DNA of 64,000 nt from JANQOH01 sp965242575. GTDB taxonomy: Bacteria; Pseudomonadota; Alphaproteobacteria; UBA7887. Position numbers and translations under genes: made by a program. The notes under the pieces are model-generated. The model made no database searches, was not told the DNA's origin, and saw nothing but the letters and a program-made list of their open reading frames with translations. The stretch lies in assembly GCA_965242575.1 (NCBI GenBank), contig OZ251461.1, forward strand, positions 868,001 to 932,000, given 5' to 3'. This document shows positions 43,554 through 51,455 of this stretch, piece by piece (position 1 is the stretch's first letter; each line of letters opens with the position of its first letter).

Positions 43554-43918
43554 AACGCGTCGCCCAGCGCCCCGCCGTCGGAATCGGACAGCCGCGCGAG
43601 CCAGTCGGCGCCGCGCCCGGTGGCGCGGGAGAGGAGGGCGAGCCAGACGTCGGCATGCTCCGCCAGCGCCGCGTCGACGTCGTCCAGCGTCGGCCCCGAC
43701 TCCGGGTCGGCCTCCGCCGCCGCCGCCAGCGCGTCGAGGAGGGGGCGCGCCTCGCGCGCCGCCTCCAGGCCCTCGCGAAAGCGGTATTCGCGCACCGCGA
43801 CGACGACCTTCTCGCCGCCGTCCGGGTCCCGGACCGCCACTTCGCGGTCCGGGAACAGGACGTCGAGCTCGGCGCGCGGGTCGGCGGGCGCCCCGCCCGT
43901 CCCCGCCGCCGCGCTCAC
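43385..43918 (-). CDS. Phage tail assembly chaperone-like protein
   Basis: 177 residues from GTG 43918 (GTGA overlap with the tail tube stop). ELDVLFPDREVAVRDPDGGE then VAVREYRFREGLEA near the start and LALLSRATGRGADWLARL then GALGDALWDLNGDFFIRRFV are typical of the protein encoded between tail tube and tape measure in siphophages, which binds the tape measure during assembly. The C-terminus is a Ser/Pro/Asp-rich tail of the kind expected where a frameshift product would diverge. The tape measure starts 1.4 kb further on, behind the cassette repeats. Confidence 0.65.
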   Translation of the reverse strand: MSAAAGTGGAPADPRAELDVLFPDREVAVRDPDGGEKVVVAVREYRFREGLEAAREARPLLDALAAAAEADPESGPTLDDVDAALAEHADVWLALLSRATGRGADWLARLSDSDGGALGDALWDLNGDFFIRRFVAMFVRRRAAAERRSAAGSPSPESSTPSSAPDTDADTTTSPGG

Positions 43919-44730
43919 GCCGGGACTCCGTCGCAGACCAGCGAGGGCTTGCCGGCGCCGGGGTCGAGGATGCGCGCGTCGAGCACGATCTGCTGTTCGG
44001 TGTCGCGGCTCATCAGCGCCATCTCGCCGCCGGCGCTGACCGAGCACAGCGGCGCGTAGTAGTTGCGCCCCTTGCCGGTCTGCGTGTCCTCCAGGTAGCG
44101 CAGCGCGGCGCGCGCCTCGCGCAGCTCGGTCGCCAGCACCTGCTGGCGCGCCGCGGCGGCCTTCGGCGTGTAGCTCGCCACCTTGAGGTATTTGCCGGCG
44201 GCGATCCCGGCGCCGGGCGTGACGTAGAGGCGCGCCCGGTCGGCGTCGACCTCGTAGTCGGTCCCCTTGGTCGTCGCCGTCGCCTGCGCGGCCTTGTCGC
44301 CCATCGTCACCGCGCCGACGGCGGTGACCGCGAGCACGCCGGCCGGCTTGGCGTCGCTCGCGCCCAGCTGGTACCAGCGGCCCGGCGTCACCGGGCCGAT
44401 GACCTCGTCGGCGACCGCCTGCGCCGCGTCCGCCGCCGCCTTCGGGTCGCCGGCGGCGAGGAACAGCGCCAGGTTCTCCATCGACATGTCGTGCAGGGTC
44501 ACCTGCATCGACCGGGTCTGCTGGCGCAGCTTGTCCACCAGCTGGCGGGCCACCGGGCCGGAGCCCGAAAACACCGTCGCGCGCTCGGACTCGACGTTGA
44601 GCGTCGCGCCCACCGCGTCGCCCAGGTAGCGTTCGCCGGTGAGGTTGCCGTCCGCGTCGCGGACGTCGAGGAACACCCGCCCCGAACCGATGAGGACGTT
44701 GTCCCTGTGCAGGCTTTGCGCCGTCGCCAT
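43915..44730 (-). CDS. Major tail tube protein
   Basis: 271 residues. LHRDNVLIGSGRVFLDVRDA, GDAVGATLNVESERATVFSG and VTLHDMSMENLALFLAAGD form the beta-rich tail-tube fold of siphophages; the second half has ITGPVTPGRWY-like VIGPVTPGRWYQLGASDAKP and TKGTDYEVDADRARLYVTPG, a bacterial-Ig-like or Big-type insertion seen in some tail proteins. It polymerises around the tape measure. ATG 44730 is five bases after the upstream stop. Confidence 0.75.
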   Translation of the reverse strand: MATAQSLHRDNVLIGSGRVFLDVRDADGNLTGERYLGDAVGATLNVESERATVFSGSGPVARQLVDKLRQQTRSMQVTLHDMSMENLALFLAAGDPKAAADAAQAVADEVIGPVTPGRWYQLGASDAKPAGVLAVTAVGAVTMGDKAAQATATTKGTDYEVDADRARLYVTPGAGIAAGKYLKVASYTPKAAAARQQVLATELREARAALRYLEDTQTGKGRNYYAPLCSVSAGGEMALMSRDTEQQIVLDARILDPGAGKPSLVCDGVPA

Positions 44731-44735
44731 GATCG

Positions 44736-45272
44736 CTACTCCCTTCCAGTTTCGGTGTGCCACGTAGCCAGCCGGCAGAGCGCGCCGCGCATGACGGCTC
44801 CGCCGGCGCGGACCACCCGGCCGACATGGTCGACCTGGAGGCCCCATTCGTCTCCGGACTCGTGTCCCCGGTCGCGCGGGCCGCGCCGCGCCGGGCCGGG
44901 CGCGGCGAGGCCGGAGACCGCGCCGCCGAGCGTCGGGTCGCGGCGCAGGCGGGCGCCCACGGCGTCCACCAGCGCGTCCCACGCCTCCTCGTCCGCCGCC
45001 GCCGCGCGCCAGGCGACGAAGCCCTCGACCGCCCATCCGGTGGTCAGGCGGTAGACGTCGGCGCCGCCCGCGCGCTCCTGGCGGCGGTTCGCGCGCACCA
45101 CCTCCCACAGCAGGGGGTGGTCCTCGGCGCGGCGCACCACCACGCGATGCCCGAACACCGGGCCGCCGGGGAGCCCCGCCGGCGGGCGCCAGGGGGAGGC
45201 GGCGAGGAAGTCCTCCACCGCGCCCCGGACCGCGCCGCACAGCGCGGCGTGAATGCGTTGCGTTCCGCTCAT
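44736..45272 (-). CDS. Tail terminator / minor tail-like protein
   Basis: 178 residues. QRIHAALCGAVRGAVEDFLA at the start, RLTTGWAVEGFVAWRAAAAD then EEAWDALVDAVGARLRRDP in the middle resemble the tail-terminator group (lambda U, HK97 gp10), small alpha/beta proteins that cap the tail tube. Placement between the neck and tail tube genes supports this. Overlaps the neck gene's stop by four bases. Confidence 0.55.
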   Translation of the reverse strand: MSGTQRIHAALCGAVRGAVEDFLAASPWRPPAGLPGGPVFGHRVVVRRAEDHPLLWEVVRANRRQERAGGADVYRLTTGWAVEGFVAWRAAAADEEAWDALVDAVGARLRRDPTLGGAVSGLAAPGPARRGPRDRGHESGDEWGLQVDHVGRVVRAGGAVMRGALCRLATWHTETGRE

Positions 45273-46237
45273 GCCGTCCGCGCCCCCCTCCGCGCGCGGC
45301 GCGGCGCCGCGGCGGCGAAGGCCGGCGCCGGGCGGCCCGACAGGCCGAGCAGGCTCCGGTAGCGGGCGCGCCCGTCCTCGGCGAGGCGGCGCCAGCGCGC
45401 CGACGGCCCGGAGCGGTCCACCGCATCGGCGCCGATCGCCGCGTCGGTGTCGCCCGCCGTCGCCGCCGCCAGCCGGTCGCACAGCCGCGCCGCGGCCCAG
45501 GCCAGCACCGCCTCGGAATCGGCCGCCGGGATCGTGTCGCGCGCCGCGTCCAGCGCATGCGGCAGCGCATAGTGCAGCCGCGCCTTCGCGCCGGCGGCGA
45601 GGCCGCGCAGCGCCAGCCCCTCCGGCAGGGCGCGCCAGCGGGCGCGCGGCAGCGCCGCCGCCGGGGCGCGGCCCACCGGATACTCCACCCACAGCGCGGC
45701 GGAGGCGCCCGGGCGCCAGTCCGCCGGCCAGCCGGCGCGGGCCGCGCCGGTCGAATCCGGCGCCGGCGCGGCGAGGTCGGCGTGGACCCGCCGCGGGCGG
45801 TCGGTCGAATAACGCGCCGCGGCGTCGGCGAGCGCGGCGTCGCGCAGCTCCTCCAGCCCCACCGGGCGGCCCCGCTTCACCGCGCCGCCGATGGCGGCGT
45901 AGAGCAGCGCCGCGGAGTCGCCCTCGGCGGGGAGTCCGGGCCGGCGCGGCGCGCCCGCCGCCGTGGCCTGCAACAGCAGCGCGCCGCCGTCGATGCGCCA
46001 CGCCGACGCCGGGAGCGCCGCGCGCGGCGTCCGCCCGACGGGGTATTCGACGCCGCGCGCCGCGTAGGCGCCGGCCTCCCACCCCGCCGGCAGGGCGATG
46101 CGCGCCGCGCCGGTATCGGCGCCGGGCGCGGATACGGCGAGCGGCAGCGCGCGCTCGGGCCCCGCCGGCAGCAGCCGCGCGAGGTCGCCGTCGCCGACGA
46201 GCCCCGCGAGCCGCGCGCGCCAGTCGGCCAGCGGCAT
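45269..46237 (-). CDS. Putative head-tail connector / neck protein with repeated domain
   Basis: 322 residues with no family I can name. Two related segments each hold VEYPVGR[TA]P[RA]AALP followed by a strand-rich block (at about 60-75 and 180-195), after which an alpha-helical part, DSEAVLAWAAARLCDRLAAA near 245, resembles the gp6-like connector helices with their AARLCD pattern. ATG 46237 shares one base with the capsid stop. By position it joins capsid and tail. Confidence 0.5.
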   Translation of the reverse strand: MPLADWRARLAGLVGDGDLARLLPAGPERALPLAVSAPGADTGAARIALPAGWEAGAYAARGVEYPVGRTPRAALPASAWRIDGGALLLQATAAGAPRRPGLPAEGDSAALLYAAIGGAVKRGRPVGLEELRDAALADAAARYSTDRPRRVHADLAAPAPDSTGAARAGWPADWRPGASAALWVEYPVGRAPAAALPRARWRALPEGLALRGLAAGAKARLHYALPHALDAARDTIPAADSEAVLAWAAARLCDRLAAATAGDTDAAIGADAVDRSGPSARWRRLAEDGRARYRSLLGLSGRPAPAFAAAAPRRARRGARTA

Positions 46238-48255
46238 CAGCCGACCTTGGCCTTGTAGAGGCCGCGCCAGTCCATCGCCGCGCCGCCATAGACGTGCCGG
46301 ACCTTGTAGGTGATCCGGTCGTTGGTGAAGAGGCTGCCCGAGGTCGGGTGGTCCTGCGTCAGCACCTCCGGCTCCTCGCGCCCGTCGAGGAAGCCGATTT
46401 CGACGGTGGGGATGTCCAACGGGTCGGCGGCGAGGAACCAGTCGTCGGCGTCCGTGAACTCCGGCTGCGGGACCACCTCCAGGGCGAGGCTCTGGACGAA
46501 GGTCCGGTCGTTCTCGGTCGAGCGCCGGAACAGGTTCGCCGCCGTCTCCTCGAGGTCGAAGGGGACGATGAGGCATTTCGGGCCGATGCCGAGCGGCTTG
46601 CCGCCGGTGGGCTCGGCCTGCTTCATCATCGCCAGCCGCGCCGCGGCCAGGCTGGCGGAGGACAGCGCCGCGCTCCCCAGGTTCTTGTGCGTCGCGTGGA
46701 ACAGGCGCACGCCGTCCGCCATGTCGCTGGCGGCGGAGACATCGGTGAGGAAGCCGGCCGCGAAGGCGCTCAGCGTCCGCTTGCAGGCGCGCGCCAGCAT
46801 GCGCGGCAGGCGCTGGAGCGCCATCGCGTCGTCGTTGCGGATCGCCTCCAGCGTGACGGTCTCCAGGCCGCCGTATTTCGCCGGCGCGTAGGTCTCCTCC
46901 TCGTCCAACGGCGTGGCCTGCGCGGCGTAGGCGGCGCCTTCCGCCACCTTGGGCATGTTGGCGTAGCCGCCCCAGCGCACCCGCTTCTGTTCGCGGAAGT
47001 CGGTGAGCGCCGCGGTCGCGCACCAGCGCCGCCAGCCGTCGTAGATCCCGGTCTCGCGGTAATCGGCGAGCATCCGCCGCGACATCGAGTCGCCCAGCAC
47101 CTCGGCGATCCCCGTCGTCGTCACCGCCTCGCGGAGCGCCGCGCCGTCGCAGTCGCGCAGCATCCCGGTGACGCGGCGGTCGCCGGTGGTCTCGACGTAG
47201 GCTTCGCGGAGCGAAACCTGCGAGCGGTCGGCGGGGTCGAAGAAGGCGTCCCACATGCGCCGGACCTTCGCCGCGCGGTCGCCGGCGCGGACGGCGCCGG
47301 CGGGCACGGCCGGCGCGCCGAGCCCGGCCACCTGGCCGCCCGGCGCGGCGGCGGCGAGATAGGCGCGCTCGTCGGCGACGGCGCGGTCCACCGCTTCGGG
47401 CGCGAGTTCGGCCTCCGGCGCCGTGTCCAGCCGCGCGGCGAGGCGCGTCCGGGCCGCCTCCGGCAGCGGCGCGGCGGCGACGCGGATCCGCGCCTCGGCG
47501 CGCGCCGCCGCCAGCGCCGCCGCCCGGGCCCGCTCCGCCGCGGCCTCCAGCGCGGCGCCGGAGTTGGAGTCGACGTCGGCGCCGGCGTTCGCGTTCGCCT
47601 TCGTATTCGGGTTTTCGTTCATGGCGTTTCCTTCCGTTTCGGCGCGCGCGGAGTCGCGCACCGCCTCGACCAGCGCGATCAGCGCCCCGCCGGCCGCGGG
47701 GCGCGCCACCAGGTCCACCGAGTCGACGCGCTCGATCTCGCGCACCGCCAGCGCGTAGGCGCCGCCGGGCGCGGCCTCGGCGCGGACCCGGCCGCGCGCG
47801 CAGAGCGACAGCCCCATCAGTTCGGTCATGCCGCGCGCGGCGGCCGCGGCGAGCAGCCGGCCCACCGGGCCGTCGGGCTGGACCAGCGCCAGGTCGGCGC
47901 GGACCTCGGCCGGCGCGCCGCCGGCGGCGGCCACGAATTCGGGGCGCTCGATCCGCCCGACGATGTTGCGGGCGTCGCGGGCGCGGTCGGCCAGGTGGTC
48001 CTCGTCGGAGCGCGCGAAGACCCGCGCGCCGTCGAACAGCGGCGCCGCGCGGCGCAAGGTGTCGTCGGGGTAGAACACCCCGCCCTCCGCCATCCCGGCG
48101 CGGATCGCGCGGACCCGCCAGCGCCCGCCGGCCCGGGCCGCGCCGGAATCGGCCGCGCCGGAACCGGGCGATCCGGAATCGGGCGGATCGGCGGCCGCGA
48201 GGAGCGCGAGGCCGGCCGAGGACGGCGGCATGGCGCGCGGCAGGGTTTCGGTCAT
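46237..48255 (-). CDS. Prohead protease - major capsid protein fusion
   Basis: 672 residues. About residues 45-215 are a prohead-protease-like domain (RWRVRAIRAGMAEGGVFYPD; FARSDEDHLADRARDARNIV; GLSLCARGRV, with His and Ser candidates), followed by a low-complexity Asn/Ala linker (NENPNTKANANAGADVDSNS), a helical delta-like segment, and from about 330 a gpT/HK97-fold capsid protein (WGGYANMPKVAEGAAYAAQA; LDEEETYAPAKYGGLETVTL; VRLFHATHKNLG). The scaffold-protease-capsid order in one chain means self-cleavage during assembly is expected. First gene of the virion module. Confidence 0.85.
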   Translation of the reverse strand: MTETLPRAMPPSSAGLALLAAADPPDSGSPGSGAADSGAARAGGRWRVRAIRAGMAEGGVFYPDDTLRRAAPLFDGARVFARSDEDHLADRARDARNIVGRIERPEFVAAAGGAPAEVRADLALVQPDGPVGRLLAAAAARGMTELMGLSLCARGRVRAEAAPGGAYALAVREIERVDSVDLVARPAAGGALIALVEAVRDSARAETEGNAMNENPNTKANANAGADVDSNSGAALEAAAERARAAALAAARAEARIRVAAAPLPEAARTRLAARLDTAPEAELAPEAVDRAVADERAYLAAAAPGGQVAGLGAPAVPAGAVRAGDRAAKVRRMWDAFFDPADRSQVSLREAYVETTGDRRVTGMLRDCDGAALREAVTTTGIAEVLGDSMSRRMLADYRETGIYDGWRRWCATAALTDFREQKRVRWGGYANMPKVAEGAAYAAQATPLDEEETYAPAKYGGLETVTLEAIRNDDAMALQRLPRMLARACKRTLSAFAAGFLTDVSAASDMADGVRLFHATHKNLGSAALSSASLAAARLAMMKQAEPTGGKPLGIGPKCLIVPFDLEETAANLFRRSTENDRTFVQSLALEVVPQPEFTDADDWFLAADPLDIPTVEIGFLDGREEPEVLTQDHPTSGSLFTNDRITYKVRHVYGGAAMDWRGLYKAKVG

Positions 48256-48416
48256 GGGCGTTCTCCGTTGGCGTTCGGCTCGTGTTCGTCAATTGTGCCA
48301 ACGGATCGCCGCTCGCGTAAGAGGACCATGGTCCGCCCCCCTTCGGCGGGCGGCGAAACCGCGAATCCCGCTACATGCTGTGGATTGCGCCGCGCGGACA
48401 TGCTAGGGATAGCGTC

Positions 48417-50633
48417 ATGACCGAGGGGGCCGCCGCGCGGATCGAGTCGGTTCCGTTCGCCGAGAGCCTCGGCGAGCGCTACCTCTCCTACGCGCTGTCG
48501 ACGATCATGGCGCGCTCGCTCCCCGACGCGCGCGACGGGCTGAAGCCGGTCCACCGGCGCCTGCTCCACGCCATGCGCGAACTGCGCCTTGACGCCGATG
48601 GCGGGTTCAAGAAGTGCGCCCGCGTGGTGGGCGACGTCATCGGCAAGTTCCACCCGCACGGCGAGGCGGCGGTCTACGACGCCATGGTGCGCCTGGCCCA
48701 GGGCTTCGCGGTCCGCTACCCGCTGGTCGACGGGCAGGGCAATTTCGGCAATATCGACGGCGACCGCGCCGCCGCCATGCGCTATACCGAGGCGCGGCTG
48801 ACTCCGGTGGCCGAGGCGCTGCTGGCCGACATCGACCGCGGCACGGTCGACTTCCGCGACAATTACGACGGGTCGGAGAGCGAGCCGGAGGTGCTGCCGG
48901 CGGCGTTCCCCAACCTGCTCGCCAACGGCGCCAGCGGCATCGCCGTCGGCATGGCCTGCGCCATCCCGCCGCACAACGCGCACGAGCTATGCGACGCGCT
49001 GCTCCACCTGATCGATTCGCCCGGGGCGGACGCGGCGGCGCTCGCGGAGTTCGTCCCCGGCCCCGACCTGCCGACCGGCGGCGAGCTGGTGGAGCCGCGC
49101 GATTCGGTCGTCGCCGCCTACGCGGCCGGGCGCGGGTCGTTCCGCCTGCGCGCGCGCTGGCGGCGCGAGGAGCTGGGGCGCGGACAGTTCCGCATCGTCG
49201 TCCACGAACTGCCGTGGCAGGTCCCCAAGGCGCGGCTGATCGAGCGCGTCGCCGAGGCGATGGCGGCGCGCAAACTCCCCTGGCTCGCCGACGTAATCGA
49301 CGAGTCGGCCGAGGACGTGCGCGTCGTCCTGGTCCCGCGGTCGCGCGCGGTGGACGCGTCGGCGCTGATGGAGTCGCTGTTCCGCGCCACCGAACTCGAG
49401 GTTCGCGTCCCGCTCAACCTGAACGTGCTGGACTCGCGGAACCGCCCGCGCGTCATGCCGCTCGCCGAGGCGCTGCGCGCGTTCCTCGACCACCGCCGCG
49501 AGGTGCTGGAGCGGCGCTCGCGCCACCGGCTGGAGCGCATCGCGCGCCGCCTCGCGGTCCTCGAGGCCCACATGGTCGCCTTCGTCAATCTCGACGAGGT
49601 CGTCCGCATCGTCCGCGAGGAGGACGACCCGAAGGCCGCGATGATGGCGCGCTGGCCGCTCGACGACGCGCAGGCGGAGGCGATCCTGAACATGCGCCTG
49701 CGCAACCTGCGCCGGCTGGAGGAGCTGGCGATCCGCCGCGAGGCCGACGCGCTGGCCGCCGAGCGCGGCGCGCTCGACGCGCTGCTCGCCGACGCGGCGG
49801 CGCAATGGCGCGCCGTCGGCGCCGAGATCGCCGACATCCGCGCGCGCTTCGGCAAGGACACGCCGGAGGGCCGACGGCGGACCGTCATCGGCGCCCCGCC
49901 GGAGGACGGAGCGGCGCCGGCGCCGATGGTCGAGCGCGAGCCGATCACCGTCCTGTGCTCCGAGAAGGGCTGGATCCGCGCCGTGCGCGGCCATCTCGCC
50001 GAGGACGCCGAGGCGCGCTTCAAGGAGGGCGACCGCGAATGGCGGCGCGTCCATGCGCATTCGACCGACCGCCTGCTGGCGTTCGCCACCGACGGGCGGT
50101 TCTACACGCTGGACTGCGAGCGCCTGCCGGGCGGGCGCGGCTTCGGCGAGCCGCTGCGCCAGTCGATAGACCTGCCCGCCGGCCACGCGCCGGTGGCGCT
50201 GCTGGTCCACGACCCGGAGCGCCGCCTGCTGGTCGCGGCGAGCGACGGGCGCGGCTTCGTGGCGGCGGAGAAGGACGTGGCGGCGCGGACGCGCGGCGGG
50301 CGCCAGGTCCTCAACCTCGCCGCCCCCGCCGAGGCGTGCGTCTGCGCCCCGGCGGCGGGGGACCGCGTCGCCGTCATCGGCGAGAACCGCAAGATGCTGG
50401 TCTTCCCGCTCGCCGACCTGCCCGAAATGGCGCGCGGCCGCGGCGTCCGCTTGCAGCGGTACCGCGAGGGCGGCCTGTCCGACGCGGTGGTGTTCTCGTC
50501 CGCGGCGGGCCTGTCCTGGCGCCAGGGTTCGCGCGCGCGCACTCTCGCCGATGTCGCCGATTGGGAAGGCAAGCGCGGCGCCGCCGGCCGCGCCGCCCCG
50601 CGCGGCTTCCCGAAAAACAACCGCTTCGGGTAG
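48417..50633 (+). CDS. parC: DNA topoisomerase IV subunit A (ParC)
   Basis: 738 residues, the length of ParC rather than GyrA. Decatenates daughter chromosomes with ParE. YLSYALSTIMARSLPDARDG then LKPVHRRLLHAM opens the breakage-reunion domain, HPHGEAAVYDAMVRLAQ the quinolone-pocket helix, and AAAMRYTEARLTP holds the active-site Tyr near residue 122. IRAVRGHLAED and GRGFVAAEKDV are blades of the C-terminal DNA-wrapping domain; GyrA's GyrA-box QRRGGRG is absent. ATG 48417 is chosen; the 160 bp before it, shared with the phage module edge, holds no obvious gene. Confidence 0.94.
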   Translation: MTEGAAARIESVPFAESLGERYLSYALSTIMARSLPDARDGLKPVHRRLLHAMRELRLDADGGFKKCARVVGDVIGKFHPHGEAAVYDAMVRLAQGFAVRYPLVDGQGNFGNIDGDRAAAMRYTEARLTPVAEALLADIDRGTVDFRDNYDGSESEPEVLPAAFPNLLANGASGIAVGMACAIPPHNAHELCDALLHLIDSPGADAAALAEFVPGPDLPTGGELVEPRDSVVAAYAAGRGSFRLRARWRREELGRGQFRIVVHELPWQVPKARLIERVAEAMAARKLPWLADVIDESAEDVRVVLVPRSRAVDASALMESLFRATELEVRVPLNLNVLDSRNRPRVMPLAEALRAFLDHRREVLERRSRHRLERIARRLAVLEAHMVAFVNLDEVVRIVREEDDPKAAMMARWPLDDAQAEAILNMRLRNLRRLEELAIRREADALAAERGALDALLADAAAQWRAVGAEIADIRARFGKDTPEGRRRTVIGAPPEDGAAPAPMVEREPITVLCSEKGWIRAVRGHLAEDAEARFKEGDREWRRVHAHSTDRLLAFATDGRFYTLDCERLPGGRGFGEPLRQSIDLPAGHAPVALLVHDPERRLLVAASDGRGFVAAEKDVAARTRGGRQVLNLAAPAEACVCAPAAGDRVAVIGENRKMLVFPLADLPEMARGRGVRLQRYREGGLSDAVVFSSAAGLSWRQGSRARTLADVADWEGKRGAAGRAAPRGFPKNNRFG

Positions 50634-50647
50634 GGACGGCGGGCGCG

Positions 50648-51448
50648 CTACCAGGCCAAAGCTTCGGGGACGTCCGCGAACAGGTCTCGCAATTCGTCGA
50701 TAAGCGGATACTGCCGCTGCATTTCGCGCCAGACCGTCGGATGGGCGCTGGACAGGAACTCCTCTTTCCATGTGTCGAGTTCGCCGGCGCCGGCGTCCGT
50801 GTCCCGTAGCTCGCGATATTCGGAGAGAAGAGCGCGATACGCGCGATAGGCCTCGCGGCGCGCTTTGGTCAGCACGTCCCGGTTGAGTTTCAGGACCTCT
50901 ATGGTGTAACGTGCCCGTTTCCCGTCGATTGCGGAAAGGTTTTCCGCGAGGAGAAACCGGAAAGTGTCCACGATCTCCAGATCGAGAAATTCCAACGGAT
51001 CCTCCCGACGCGGGTCGATCGGAGCCGGCGCGCCCGGCAGCGGCTTCACGACCGGCGCGTCCGGGCGGCGGGTAACGTCGACGAGATCGCCGTGGCCCAC
51101 CACAGCGAACCGCGCGCCCTTGCCCCGATTGCATTGCCCGCAAGCGAGCAGGTAGTTCTCCCATACGAAAGCGCGTTCCGGGTAAAGATCCTTCGGCGCG
51201 ATGTGGTCGATTTCGTAGCCGGCCGAGTCCTCGCAATAGCAGCAGCGCCGCGCGCCGGCGCACATGTCCGCGAGCCCACGGCGAACGACTTTGAAAACGC
51301 GATTTCTCTTCCGGTTGTAACGTTTGAAGAGAGCTCTCCCCGCCTCCACTTGTTTCGGATAGCCGCCGGCGGTATCGACCTTGTTCTGGTATGCCGCCAA
51401 GCCCTCCCGGGTTTGGGCAGGAAGGCCGGGATCGATCAAACGCAGCAT
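50648..51448 (-). CDS. HNH endonuclease of a Septu-like pair (PtuB-like)
   Basis: 266 residues from ATG 51448; TTG 51472 would overlap the ATPase stop and is an alternative. The nuclease core near residue 80 has RRCCYCEDSAGYEIDHIAPK, then YPERAFVWENYLLACGQCNR and GKG: a CxxC pair, the His of HNH (EIDHIAP), the Asn-containing WENYLLAC and a second CxxC. This matches the retron/Septu-associated HNH family (PtuB, TIGR02646-like). In Septu the ATPase assembles with PtuB and activates nucleic-acid cleavage during phage infection. The preceding AAA gene is seven bases away. Confidence 0.75.
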   Translation of the reverse strand: MLRLIDPGLPAQTREGLAAYQNKVDTAGGYPKQVEAGRALFKRYNRKRNRVFKVVRRGLADMCAGARRCCYCEDSAGYEIDHIAPKDLYPERAFVWENYLLACGQCNRGKGARFAVVGHGDLVDVTRRPDAPVVKPLPGAPAPIDPRREDPLEFLDLEIVDTFRFLLAENLSAIDGKRARYTIEVLKLNRDVLTKARREAYRAYRALLSEYRELRDTDAGAGELDTWKEEFLSSAHPTVWREMQRQYPLIDELRDLFADVPEALAW

Positions 51449-51455
51449 CTCGAGG

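Larger units (their letters stand above)
35930..48255 (-). mobile_element. Prophage-like virion structural module (12.3 kb)
   Basis: Ten co-directional phage morphogenesis genes transcribed from 48255 to 35930: protease-capsid fusion, neck protein, tail terminator-like, tail tube, tail assembly chaperone, tape measure, two tail proteins, cysteine peptidase and portal. Nearly all junctions are 1-4-base overlaps. Large and small terminase, integrase, replication, lysis and tail-fibre genes are not seen, and no att repeats were found at the edges. The portal lies at the distal end instead of before the protease-capsid gene as in most phages. It may be a remnant, a satellite, or a domesticated particle. 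Confidence 0.8.

Noticed and set aside
35930..48255. Classical Rhodobacter-type gene transfer agent cluster
   Set aside because: Gene order and the protease-capsid fusion differ from RcGTA, and no terminase or GTA-type tail-fibre genes are present.
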